The notes beneath the pieces were generated by a model. The model searched no databases. It was not told the DNA's origin and saw only the letters and a list, made by a program, of their open reading frames with translations. Below, one piece after another: positions 33,164 through 45,179 of a DNA stretch of 64,000 bases (the first letter of the stretch is position 1; every line of letters starts with the position of its first letter). A program made the position numbers and the translations under genes. The DNA is from Diabrotica undecimpunctata (lineage: Eukaryota > Arthropoda > Insecta > Coleoptera > Chrysomelidae): assembly GCF_040954645.1 (NCBI RefSeq), contig NC_092810.1, positions 76,726,660-76,790,659 of the forward strand, given 5' to 3'.

Positions 33164-35690
33164 TAATTAATTTAGAATTCTCATAATTTAGACAAATACC
33201 TTTAACCTTACAACTATTTTTTTCTACACCATTAGGTAAAGTATACTTATATGCGTAATTTTTTGGACCTCCAGAAATGAACTTTGAAATATATCCCCTG
33301 CCCAACTTATCAGTAAGATCACCGATACATTCACCAGTAGGTAGGTCAGGTAATTCGATTCTGGAAAAGTAAATACATGAATCTATGTCGTAATATAATG
33401 CCCTGTCCCCAATATTCTCCAAATAAGAGTATAATTTAAGACGAGCTAGAGCTGTAACACAAGAAGCCAGAACCACATTAACTGTGGGAGAAATGGAATA
33501 CGCCTCCTCCACATACTCCCATGTGACAACCAATGTCTTCTCATTTACAGGAACAATCGTATTTACAGAAATCGATGGATTGACCATCATAGCAAAGAAC
33601 TCTCCAGGCTTGTTGACAATGGATGTTTTGGGGAGGTTCTCACGTTGAGTGAATTTATCCCAGAACGAATTAAGCATTAGCTTGACTAACGATCTGAGAC
33701 CAGGATTCTCCTTTATTTAAGAAAATTCCAGCCTTACATCCTCCCTCCGGAGAAACTCTCCAATGTACCGATTCTTTTCCTCATCCGATACACAACCTCG
33801 TGACCAATCTGAAGCCTGTTGCTTGACTTTGATGAACTTGTTCATCATGTCAGAAAACAGACCTTTTTCAGTGTTCGACAGCTGAATAATATCTAAATCC
33901 TTTCTCATTCGAGTCTTTTCTAGATCATACACCAGCCGGCAGAAACGCCAGGTAATAACCGACGGGTCTCCTACGATTAAAAATTTCTAGTAAAAAGATC
34001 CATGGGTCCCCTACGCTAAAAAAACCTGTTTGCATTCGATGAAATTCCGTTCTAGTGGAGAAGGTCATCGATCCTTCTAGATAACGGATATTTAGTATAT
34101 ATATATATATATGGGACATTTTATGTAAAGAGTTAGTTTTTGAATATCGAGTTAGTTTGAGTCTGAAAATATAATTATACGCGGAAATAAATATTGTGAA
34201 ATAAATTAGTAATAAAGACTTTAATAAATTTGTAAGTGTTATAAATAGAACCTTTGATAATAAATAAAGACAATAAATTAGAATAATAAAAATACTACAG
34301 TATCATAACTCCAGATCTCATAGATCTGTAGCATCTTATATCCTTTTGAAAACGCTTTTACCACTTCTTCCACAACCCACGCACCGTCAGCAGAATGCTC
34401 ACATTCTCCTTGAACTCTCTCTTCACCGCATTTACCACAAAGGACAAACATGCACTCACTGTTCATCTTTGCGGGAAGAACAGGGTGATAAAGACACGGA
34501 TATAATAAGCAAACATCAACATATTTAATTTTTTCACCTTCTCTACACTTGTAATGCTCCACGTATTGCCTGTACGACCACCATACAGAACGTTTCGTGG
34601 ATTTAAAGGTAAACTAGCCATAAGTTTATGGTTGTCTGTATACGATTTTATTTCAGGTGTCAGCATTTTACGGAATTGAAATTCCCACATTTCGAACACC
34701 TCGTATCCTCAAGGCCGATATTTGTTTTTGGCGGTTCCTAAAAAACTTCCCTAATGATTCTCCATACAATCTGAAGGATCATCCTGGAGAGGAGCCGTTC
34801 TATTTTCAGAGTAACAAGTGGGACAACCGTGATAATAACAACCTTGAAACGCAGGCACAATTTTATCATGAAGACCGTCAACCCTACAATTACCAATAAT
34901 AGCCTCCGAACCTCTAGCAGTGTGTTGGATGTTAATACCACCTTTTTTTTTCTTCCCACAATAACCCAGTAAATCTGTTTTCGACTGATTATATTTAAAA
35001 CGATAACCACCTTTGATAATGAGACCCATAGTGTTAGACTGTAAGAAATTACGCCTAAACACTTTATTACATGTCGAAGCCACAGTTGTAGCTTCTATGA
35101 AAGGACAAACACTCGATGTATCGAACAACTCTTTCCTGAAAATCAGACAAGCCTGAGTCAAAACTTCAACACCGCTAATACAATACTCAACTAGCTCTTT
35201 CTGAAAATCAAAGATGTAGTTCTCAGCTACTCTATCAGCGTACCATTTCATTAACTTAGATATACCTCCAACATAAGATTGGTCTTCCTCCCTATTAAAA
35301 CAAGATGTAGAAAGTAACCCTTTTTCAATTCTACCAATCCAAAAGCCTTAGGAAGAACAGACAACGCCATCGGGAAATAATTTAAACTATTGAGAAAGCG
35401 TACATTACCAACAGATATGGACACCAACTTTGTACCTTGCATAATAAGATCTGGGATAAGTCAGTCTTCGTGAGGATATATATTCAAAACAAACTGGTGA
35501 TCAAAACTCCCACCATTATCCGAGAGAATTACAACTCTTTTAAAAAGTTTACGCTGATTAAGTACAAATTCTATAAAACGCTCAATAGAATTTTGTTTTA
35601 GAATATTTACACGAACCTTTTACAAATGTTATTATCAGATTCCAAACATTCGTCACATACCTGTTTAAAAACACCATTTTATTGTGTTTA
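33164..35690 (-). pseudogene. Polinton/adintovirus-type protein-primed DNA polymerase B
   Basis: Minus-strand blocks: Cys-rich N-terminal VCDECLES (35,660), exonuclease-like ILSDNGGSFDHQFVL (35,500), LPKAFGLVELKKGYF (35,330), polymerase motif A YVDVCLLYP (34,530; usually xDxxSLYP), motif B LVKLMLNSFWDKF (33,690), motif C YYDIDS (33,400; usually YYDTDS). One in-frame TAA sits just before motif B (33,718), with frameshifts near 34,750 and 35,250. An LTR-like fragment (34.0-34.3 kb) and Gypsy-D interrupt it. The adjacent N-terminal end is lost in a TA tract. Confidence 0.8.
34030..34301 (+). repeat. LTR fragment (solo-LTR-like) inside the polymerase gene
   Basis: The plus-strand end (AATAAAGACTTTAATAAATT and onward to AATACTACA at 34,301) is the reverse complement of the R/U5 end of the Gypsy-C LTR (27,622-27,715), but the upstream U3-like part differs. 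It splits the polymerase frame between YEIWSYDT and VYDLEKTRM. The left boundary and target duplication are not resolved. Confidence 0.55.
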
Positions 35691-35841
35691 TTTCTAAACT
35701 CTATTTTTTTCGCTTTATTATCTGTTTGATATTCACTTTTATTTCTGTCACAACCCCGTTGATCCAGAGCTATTTTATATATATTGTGTTTGATTATTTT
35801 CCATCTTTATATTTAATAATCATTTGTTCTTACCTTTTCTC

Positions 35842-36312
<471 letters not shown>

Positions 36313-36322
36313 ATACCTCCCC

Positions 36323-37297
36323 TCACAAATTCAAGCGCTGGGGTGGTTTAATATTACGCTTTGGTCGTTCACTTATATTAACCTGACCCTTTTCAGTTGT
36401 AACTTCAGATGCAGTCTGAGGATAAGGCTGATCAGCTAAACTTTCATTGATTTTAATTTCTTCCTGTCCCAGAGTCTCATTCGTTTGAGAATAGGGCTCG
36501 TTTATTGACTCGTTTAATAACAATTTTGGTTGGACATTCAAATGTATAGCACTAGGCCCCTGTTCGCCACTTGACCACTTATTTTCAAGACCTTCCCTAT
36601 AAACTTTTTCAACCTGATCCTCCACTACATCCGATTGATTCCGCCGAATTTGATTCAAATGCCTCTTCCAAATCAAATTCTCATGAATCAGTTTACACAA
36701 ATAAATCCTATCATTTAAAACTTCATCTATTACACTCTCTACCCATATTTTTCTATTTGAATTTCGATAGTCCCTGCACCAAACTCTATCCCCCTCTACA
36801 AAACTATCTTCTCTTTTTCCTTTATAATTTAAAATTTGATTTTCAGCTTTTTCTTTTGATGAAACCCCTTTTAGAGACAATAAATCTAAACGTGTACGTA
36901 CCTTAGTTTTAAACATCATACTGCTAGGTGACATACCAGTAGTAGCATGTATCGAATTTCTATATGAAAATAAATATCTGTAAATCAAAGTTTCCAGTTG
37001 CACATTTTTATTTTTTTCATCTGAAAGAGCTTTTTTTAATCCTAATTTAACCGATTTAACACAGTTTTCTGCAAACCCGTTAGTTGAGGGATGAGAGGGT
37101 GGAGATGTTACAAACTTAACTCCGTTATTACTCAAAAAATCAATAAAGTTTTCGGATGTAAATTGGGTCCCATTATCCGTTTCTACTATACGCGGTATAC
37201 CAAAACGTGAAAAACATTCCCCAAATCTACTAATAGTATTTTCTGAATCAGGTGTGTTCATCACGAATACCTCTGGCCATTTAGTGTATGTGTCCAC
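36323..37297 (-). pseudogene. Gypsy-E integrase core and C-terminus
   Basis: Open from DTYTKWPEVF through VETDNGTQFTSENF (second Asp) and NGFAENCVKSVKLGL (Glu), then the GPY/F-like C-terminal region and a Ser/Asn/Gln-rich tail ending RPKRNIKPPQRLNL. The first Asp is in the other frame just upstream (HADFLGP), so a single-base change is the only visible defect. It ends 10 bp before the polypurine tract. Confidence 0.85.
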
Positions 37298-37329
37298 AAT
37301 AATTAAAATTGTCTTTGTCCTAATGGGCC

Positions 37330-39651
37330 CTAGAAAATCAGCATGTATTTTTCATAAATGTAGTGAGACTCCAGTGACTTCATCAGCTTAGCCTTAGGCG
37401 GATCTGGCCGCAATTGGCAACAAACTTTACAGTTATTGACCTGCTGCTCAATCTCGTTATCTAGCGATGGCCACCAGAAATAGGAACGGGCGCTGGACTT
37501 CATCTTCGTCATACCTTCATGATTACTGTGTAATTCTTTAAGTAACTGCCCTCTCAGTGCAACAGGAATTACCGCGCGATACCCCCACATTATAATTCCT
37601 TGCTCAATAAAAAGCTCCTGCCTCCTAGCTATAAATGGTTTCAATAGTTCATTTTCTGTATGCTTCGGAAATCCATATCTAATAAAATTGAACACTTTGC
37701 CCAAAATTGGATCTTTTCTTGATTCTGATCTCAGTTTTATTGAATCTATAGGTATTAAACTCTCAACCATGTTTAAATAATCATATTCAGGCTCATCATT
37801 TTCATAATCATCCTGTAAAGGCAATCGTGACAACGCATCTGCTCTTGAGTTATCCACTCCTCTGATAAACCTAAAAGTGTAATCAAAACCAACTAGAAAT
37901 AAAGACCATCTTTGAATTGGACCCGCCGCCATTTTCGGTAGGCTTTTATATTCACCAAAGATCGATTTCAATGGTTTGTGATCACTTAATATTTCGAACT
38001 TCCGTCCCGCCAAATATTGGTACAATTTAGATACCGACCAGTAGACAGCCAGAGCCTCCTTCATAATTTGAGAATAATTTCGCTCTGCTTTGTTTAATTC
38101 CCTCGAGATATAGCATATAGGCCTCTCACTCCCATCTGGTAAAACATGAGACAGAACTCCTCCGATTCCATAATCACTCGCATCACACGCTAAACGAATT
38201 GGTTTATCTGGGTCATAATGTACTAAAATCTTTTGTGAAGCTAACTCAGTCTTTGCATATTGAAAAGCATTTTCACATTGTTTTGTCCATTTAAATTTTT
38301 TCATTTTCCCTACTAACTCATATAAGGGTTTTAATTTCCCTTGTAAATTTTCACAAAAACGAGAATAATAATTTATCATTCCCGCGAAAGCCCTAACCTC
38401 TGTAATATTTTTGGGTCTAGGAGCACTTATGATTGCCCTTACCTTTTCTTCGTCTTTTTCCAACCCATTTTGTGATATTTTGTGTCCCAAATAATAAATG
38501 TTTTCTTTGAAAAATTCGCATTTTTTTTCGTTTAATCTAAACCCTGCTCTTTCTAGTCGCTTTAACACCTCCTCCAAGTTTTCTAAATGCTCTCTATCGT
38601 CTTTCCCTGTTACTACTACATCGTCCAGAAAATTTACTGTACCCCGACACCCCTGCAAAACCTTTTCAATTACATTTTGAAAAATAGAACAGGCTGGCTT
38701 CGTGCCATAAGGTAACCGCTTTATTCTATATATACCTAGAGGTGTGCTCCAAGATAATAACTCACTAGTTGTATCATCTAGTACTAACTGGTTATAAGCA
38801 TTGAGAAAATCGAGTTTTGAATATTTTTGTCCTCCTTGTAACGCGGCGAAAATGTCCTCAATACGGGGCAATGGATGGTTGAAATCTTTTAAATATTTAT
38901 TTACTGTGATTTTATAGTTAGCGCAAACACGAATATCTTTGCCATTGGGTTTCATAACTGGTACTAATGGTGTTCCCCACAGAGAATTATCTGCCCGTTC
39001 AATAGCACCCTCTGACTCTAACCGCTTTAGTTCCACCTCCACCTTTTCCCGAAAAGCAAATGGTAAGGGATGAGGTTTGTGGAAAACTGGTTTTACATTT
39101 TCATCTATTTCTAAAGTACCTTTTTCCCCATTGTACCTACCCAACTCCCTTTGAAACAGCTTTGAATATTTTGACAATATTTTATCCAATTCATTGTTTT
39201 TATTTTGAATAGCTAGGTCATTAATTGTTATTTTGGAATTTTTTAAAGACATGTTAAATTTACTAATTATATCGCGACCTAACAACATTTTAGTAGCTTT
39301 CTTGACTATTGTAAAATTACAAATTTTTGAAACATTCTGTATAGAAATTTTTACAGTAATTTTCCCTTCTGGATTCACAATTTCTCCAGAGTAGGTTTTT
39401 AATTTAATACCTGTTTTATTCAAAGGAATGTAGCTTAAATTATCTAAATAAAACTTATGAGGCATGCAAGAAATACCTGCTCCAGTATCCAATTCCATCT
39501 GTGTGGACACCTTATCATCTACTACAACTGGAATATACAGTGGCTTTATAAAATTAACTTGTTGAATGTCTGTTAAGTTGTACAATGAAAGTATATTCTC
39601 ATTTTCTTCCTCTTCCACCAAATGATTCTGCTCTAATTTGCATGCTGCCAT
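37330..39651 (-). CDS. Gypsy-E pol: protease, RT, RNase H, start of integrase (773 aa)
   Basis: Unbroken frame. Protease QMELDTGAGISCMP (about 39,490); RT VRVCANY-like ICVCANYKITVNKYL region, KLDFLNAYNQLVLD, LPYGTKPACSIFQNVI, VNFLDDVVVTG (both Asp), YLGHKISQNGLEKDE; RNase H RLACDASDYGIGGVL, ILSDHKPLKSIF, RADALSRLP; integrase zinc region HSNHEGMTK...CKVCCQLRP. A one-base shift near 37,350 stops it just before the first integrase Asp. It is the best-preserved pol in the window. Confidence 0.9.
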   Translation of the reverse strand: MAACKLEQNHLVEEEENENILSLYNLTDIQQVNFIKPLYIPVVVDDKVSTQMELDTGAGISCMPHKFYLDNLSYIPLNKTGIKLKTYSGEIVNPEGKITVKISIQNVSKICNFTIVKKATKMLLGRDIISKFNMSLKNSKITINDLAIQNKNNELDKILSKYSKLFQRELGRYNGEKGTLEIDENVKPVFHKPHPLPFAFREKVEVELKRLESEGAIERADNSLWGTPLVPVMKPNGKDIRVCANYKITVNKYLKDFNHPLPRIEDIFAALQGGQKYSKLDFLNAYNQLVLDDTTSELLSWSTPLGIYRIKRLPYGTKPACSIFQNVIEKVLQGCRGTVNFLDDVVVTGKDDREHLENLEEVLKRLERAGFRLNEKKCEFFKENIYYLGHKISQNGLEKDEEKVRAIISAPRPKNITEVRAFAGMINYYSRFCENLQGKLKPLYELVGKMKKFKWTKQCENAFQYAKTELASQKILVHYDPDKPIRLACDASDYGIGGVLSHVLPDGSERPICYISRELNKAERNYSQIMKEALAVYWSVSKLYQYLAGRKFEILSDHKPLKSIFGEYKSLPKMAAGPIQRWSLFLVGFDYTFRFIRGVDNSRADALSRLPLQDDYENDEPEYDYLNMVESLIPIDSIKLRSESRKDPILGKVFNFIRYGFPKHTENELLKPFIARRQELFIEQGIIMWGYRAVIPVALRGQLLKELHSNHEGMTKMKSSARSYFWWPSLDNEIEQQVNNCKVCCQLRPDPPKAKLMKSLESHYIYEKYMLIF

Positions 39652-39750
39652 AATATGACCCTTTTTGCCACATTTTTTACAAATAAATGTTCGGTACTTA
39701 CATTTACTAAAATTATGCTTGGTTTTGTTACAGAAATTACACCTTCTGGA

Positions 39751-40488
39751 TCAACTATGGATCAAGTCTTCTGGATCACTATGTCTCTCTTTATCACTAT
39801 GTCTCTCCACTATTTTCTCACCATTTCTGGAAATATTACTACTAGAAGTACTACTTGCTTTTTGTCTAACTTCTTGTAGCTTATTCACTTCAGCATTATT
39901 TCTGGACTGTTCTCTCAAGGCTGCTTCTTTGTTCAAAGCTATCTCTAACAGTTCTTGAAAACTTTTGGACGGACTCTCCTCACACAAACGGTCCAATATA
40001 TGACCTGGCCTCATGCCTGTTACAAATTTATCTTGGACTCTATACATCAGTTTGTCCATAAAATCACATTGTGTAGCTGCATTTTTAACCCTTAAATACC
40101 AATCATTAATAGACTCTTGGCCCTGTCTTAATGAATCGAAAACAATCCTTCTGCGATAGACAGACACTCTTGGTTTAAAATGTAGTCTTAATAACTGTAT
40201 TAAAGTATCAAAGTCTTTACCATTCGGCTTCTCAGGGCTACATAGGTCTCTCAAAATCTTGTATACCTCTTCACTTAACAAGGTAAGTAAAACAGCAACC
40301 TTTCGTGTACCCTCTATTATATTTGCCATAAACAATTGGTCTAGCCGTTCTTCAAATACTTCAAAATCATCACCTTGCTTGAAAACTGCTAATGCCGAAA
40401 TGTTCCCAGTATTAACCACTGTAACAGTCGGTTGGATTGGCAAAACCACGTTTTCTGAATTACCCTGGTTCAAGGACATGACTTGCAA
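39751..40488 (-). CDS. Gypsy-E gag (245 aa to the TGA stop)
   Basis: Starts MQVMSLNQGNSENVVLPIQP about 80 bp after the LTR. Capsid-like helices: FKQGDDFEVFEERLDQLF, VLLTLLSEEVYKIL, RRRIVFDSLRQGQESI (the residues usual in K02A2.6-type gypsy gag). A single TGA at 39,751 separates it from the zinc knuckles CNFC...C and CKKCGKKGHIMAAC in the same frame. The TGA may be a mutation or a readthrough site; nothing in the flanks decides. Confidence 0.8.
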   Translation of the reverse strand: MQVMSLNQGNSENVVLPIQPTVTVVNTGNISALAVFKQGDDFEVFEERLDQLFMANIIEGTRKVAVLLTLLSEEVYKILRDLCSPEKPNGKDFDTLIQLLRLHFKPRVSVYRRRIVFDSLRQGQESINDWYLRVKNAATQCDFMDKLMYRVQDKFVTGMRPGHILDRLCEESPSKSFQELLEIALNKEAALREQSRNNAEVNKLQEVRQKASSTSSSNISRNGEKIVERHSDKERHSDPEDLIHS

Positions 40489-40571
40489 ATTCCAAATTCA
40501 ACTTTCCGTAAAAAAATACAATATTTTGTGCTTCACCCAAACTTCCACAACTTTTCTCGTCGCCAAATAAT

Positions 40572-40776
40572 TGTAGTATCCTTGTAATAATACGACAATT
40601 ACGGTAAATAGTTTTATTTTACTAAAATACCCGCTAAAAGGGTGAACACAAATGTTTATATTTTTACAGCAATTTTACAAGTGTCCTTTTTTTAGGTTGA
40701 CAGCTGACGGTTGCCAGACAGCCGTCAGCTAACACCCTAAGGTCGGGTTCACACTGTCTAAGCTTACGACACTACA
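40572..40776 (-). repeat. Gypsy-E 5' LTR
   Basis: 205 bp, nearly identical to the 3' copy. Differences by eye are near 40,616 (TTTTATTTTAC) and 40,631 (ACCCGC). Confidence 0.9.
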
Positions 40777-41928
<1,152 letters not shown>

Positions 41929-41931
<3 letters not shown>

Positions 41932-43947
41932 TGTGGCGCACCGAAAACGAAACAGAGGCATTTACTGGCAGATGATTCCTTTTTTGAAAAAACGCTCGGA
42001 CCCGTCGATTTTGTTTTCGAGGGGGACACAAAATTGGCATAAAATCACTTTAACATTTGCAGCCCCTTAAGCGGGGGTGGCATCATCCCTAAAATCTTAA
42101 ATGAAAAGGGGGGTCGAATGATCCATTATTTGAAAGGTCTTTCAACTCCCTTTTTAATGATGTAAAATTCATGTATTCAATTCAGTAGTTTTGGAGATTT
42201 ATTGATTTAAAGTTTAAAGTAGACTTTAATAGGTACATCAAATTAGTTTGTACTTCTTTCAGAAGAAATTTGAGTAAAAGCATTTTCTTGATAAGTAAAT
42301 GCTTTTATTTACTACGCCCATGGTTTATTAATAATAAAAATAGCAATTGAAGTGTCCTTTGTGACAAAAAAGTTGTTTCTTGAAGAAAGATAAGTAGAGA
42401 ATGACACGTACTTATTTTAAATAGGAAATAGTACATTAGTTTGCGATTGATTTCACCAATCTTTGTTGTTAAAGTATCATTTATTGCTTTATACATAAAT
42501 TAACCATGGTATATTCCACGGCAGAAAGGGTTGAAATTATTGAAATATTTTTCGGAAATAATCAGTGCGCTAATAGAACAGCACAAATTTTTAATGAGCG
42601 ACATAAGAACAATAATGTGCACCGAAAATATGTTCTAGAACTTGTAGCTAAATTTCGGGAAACTGGATCAGTCGCCAATAAAAAACGTAATATTGAAAAT
42701 CCTATAATGAACGAAGCAACAGAAGTGGGGGTTTTAGGGCAAGTTATTGTAGATCCTACATTAAGTACCCGCAAATTGCAAACTTCGTGTGGTGTTAGTC
42801 GACGTACTATCCAACGGATTCTAAAGGCCCATAATTTTCATCCGTATAAAATTCACCTTGTACAAGAACTTAATGAAGACGATTTTGATAAGCGATTAGA
42901 ATTTTGTGAAGTTATGAGTGAACGAATTACAAACGATGAACAATTTTTATTTAACATGTGCTTTTCCGACGAATGTTCCTTTTTTTTTTAAATGGCGAAG
43001 TAAATCGTCTTATTTTCGATATTGGTCGGACTCTAATCCCAGAATTTACCATGAGGTACACACACAGCAGCCACAAAAATTAAATGTTTGGGCTGGCATT
43101 TTTGGCGATCATTTGGTTGGTCCTTTTTTCTTACCTGGAAATTTGACTGGTGAAATGTATTTGGAATTACTGCAAAATGCCATAGATCCTGCGCTAACAG
43201 ATATAATTGAAAATCAGAATGATGGTCGATACGTTGAGAATATGTTGATGTTCCAACAGGATGGTGCCCCACCACATAACGCATTAAGATTTCGGCATTA
43301 TTTAGATCAGACCTTTCCAGGTCAATGGATTGGTAGAAGAGGTGCCGTTGAATGGCCCCCAAGATCGCCAGATTTATCACCTTTGGATTTATTTTTGTGG
43401 GGTTACTTAAAAAGCAAAATCTATGCTACTCAGCCAACATCCTTAGAAGATTTACGACAAAGAATTGTGAATGAGTGCCATCAAATTACTCCTCAAATAT
43501 TGCAAAATGTCCGGCAACGTTTTCAGCAAAATCTTTATTATTGCATGGAAAGTAATGGTAGTCATTTTCAACATTTACTCGGCTGACAGGTCAGTTCATT
43601 CTTTATTTTTTAACAACTTTGCTGCTATGTATTGATCTCCTCTTACGATGATGTATTTAAACTTTAAATCAATAAATCTCCAAAACTACTGAATTGAAGT
43701 ACATGAATTTTACATCATTGTAAAGGGAGTTGAAAGACCTTTTAAATGATGGATCATTCGACCCCCCTTTCTATTTAAGATTTTAGAGATGGTGCCACCC
43801 CCGCTTAGGGGGCTGCAAATGTTAATGTGATTTTATGCCAATTTTGTTTCCCCCTCGATAACAAAATCGACGGGTCCAAGCGTTTTTTTTTTTAAAGGAA
43901 TCATCTGCCAGTAAATGCATCTGTTTTGTTTTCGGTGCGCCACCCTG
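41929..43947 (+). mobile_element. Mariner/Tc1-type transposon with about 290-bp terminal inverted repeats
   Basis: Left TIR 41,929-42,218 (CAGTGTGGCGCACCGAAAACG...) and right TIR 43,656-43,947 (...CGTTTTCGGTGCGCCACCCTG as its complement) match over nearly their full length. Each end abuts TA within a (TA)n tract (41,870-41,928; 43,948-44,025), as expected for TA-target insertion. Total length is about 2.02 kb, with a broken transposase gene between the TIRs. Such long TIRs are unusual for simple mariners, whose TIRs are mostly about 30 bp. Confidence 0.9.
42506..43586 (+). pseudogene. Mariner/Tc1-type transposase, nearly complete, two frameshifts
   Basis: N-terminal two-HTH DNA-binding region (MVYSTAERVEIIEIFFG, and VSRRTIQRILKAHNFHPYK). 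Catalytic FSDECSF (first Asp, about 42,968), FQQDGAPPHNALRF (second Asp, about 43,260), PPRSPDLSPLDLFLWG (third Asp), with 36 residues between the second and third Asp. A 10-T run at 42,980-42,989 causes a frameshift, and a further one-base shift lies near 43,012. The C-terminus is intact to the stop at 43,584. About 350 residues in total, normal for the family. The TIRs look usable, so it could be mobilised only by another copy. Confidence 0.85.
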
Positions 43948-44027
<80 letters not shown>

Positions 44028-44029
44028 TC

Positions 44030-44480
44030 ACTATCATTTTGAACTCTGTTCACGTTACAGTAATTTAACATCACCAAGAAATGCTATCATTTTCTATTTA
44101 TAAGTCGTGTATGTTCGTTTGGCACCGCTGTCGGTTTTTCAATAATCCGATTTTTTTATATATTAAATTTTTTACGTCAAACACGCATTTTAACCTCGGG
44201 AGGTAAAATTACTGTATTTGGTATCATTTTAAAGCCAATATATGTTGCCAGTGTTAATACTTAAAAAAATATTTGGATACATAAAAATATCGATCGGTTT
44301 GGGTCAAGTTCAAATAACAACTTTGAAACTACCTGCCGACCGGCTAGTTTCAGGCGGCTAGGCTACTACGACCGGCTAGTAGAAAAACAGGTTTTTCATC
44401 CACGTTCAGTAGTTATATTTATTCAACGTAGATATTTTTTCCAAGAGAGTTGTGTAGGGGAATATTTTACATATTTCAAT
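44030..44480. other. No recognisable gene
   Basis: AT-rich DNA with a short direct repeat of GACCGGCTAGT (about 44,337 and 44,370). No coding or RNA signal. Confidence 0.4.
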
Positions 44481-44493
44481 TTACAGGCTGTTT

Positions 44494-44865
44494 AAGAACG
44501 ATGGCGAAAAATTTCGAGCGAATGCTTTTTAAAAACTAACAAATATTTTTGAAAAATTTAAACCCATAATGAAAGATTACATTATTACCGAGGGCCGAAA
44601 GTTCTTTAGAATAAACAAAAAGTTTTTTTTGAATAAGATATTTGAAATTAAAAATCACACTAAATTTTCTCTTCTTTCTCACCCCTGTAAATTAATAAAA
44701 TAAACATTATAGAAGTTTTTAGGGACTTTCGGTCGTCAGTAATAATGTATTATTTCATTATGCGTTTAAATTTTTCAAAAATACTTATTAGTTTTCTCAG
44801 GATTGAAAAAAAAAAATTAATGCAGTTAAAAAGCATTGGGCCGAAATTTTGCGCCTACGCTCGTA
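44494..44865. repeat. Palindromic MITE-like element 1
   Basis: Left arm (about 44,494-44,610: GCGAAAAATTTCG...AATGCTTTTTAA...TTTTTGAAAAATTTAAAC...CATTATTAC...GACCGAAAG-like) and right arm (about 44,722-44,865) are inverted copies at roughly 80 percent by eye, with a short AT-rich spacer. No coding capacity. Consistent with a non-autonomous DNA element. Confidence 0.75.
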
Positions 44866-44885
44866 ATCGAAGCTATCAGTGAGAT

Positions 44886-45173
44886 AAATATTATGTTTTT
44901 ATGGGATCAAGTCAAAATAATTGGTTGTGATTGTAATGTGATGAGAATCACATTTTTAATTAATTAATGTTTGACGTTTTGATTTCCATTCCGGAATCGT
45001 TCTCAAAAAACGTTTTTTGTACAAAATGTGTATACACATTTTTACATAATTTGTACAATAAACAAGATTAAATCGTGGAAATCGAATCGTTAAATATTAG
45101 TTAATTAAAAATGTAATTTTCATCTCAATAACGACCAATAATTGTGGCTTAATCACATAAAAAAATAATATTT
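44886..45173. repeat. Palindromic MITE-like element 2
   Basis: Inverted arms from AAATATTATGTTTTTATG (44,886) to the complementary CATAAAAAAATAATATTT (45,156-45,173) meet at a GTGTATACAC centre near 45,033 with almost no loop. A short distance from MITE-like element 1 but a different sequence. Confidence 0.75.
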
Positions 45174-45179
45174 GACTTA

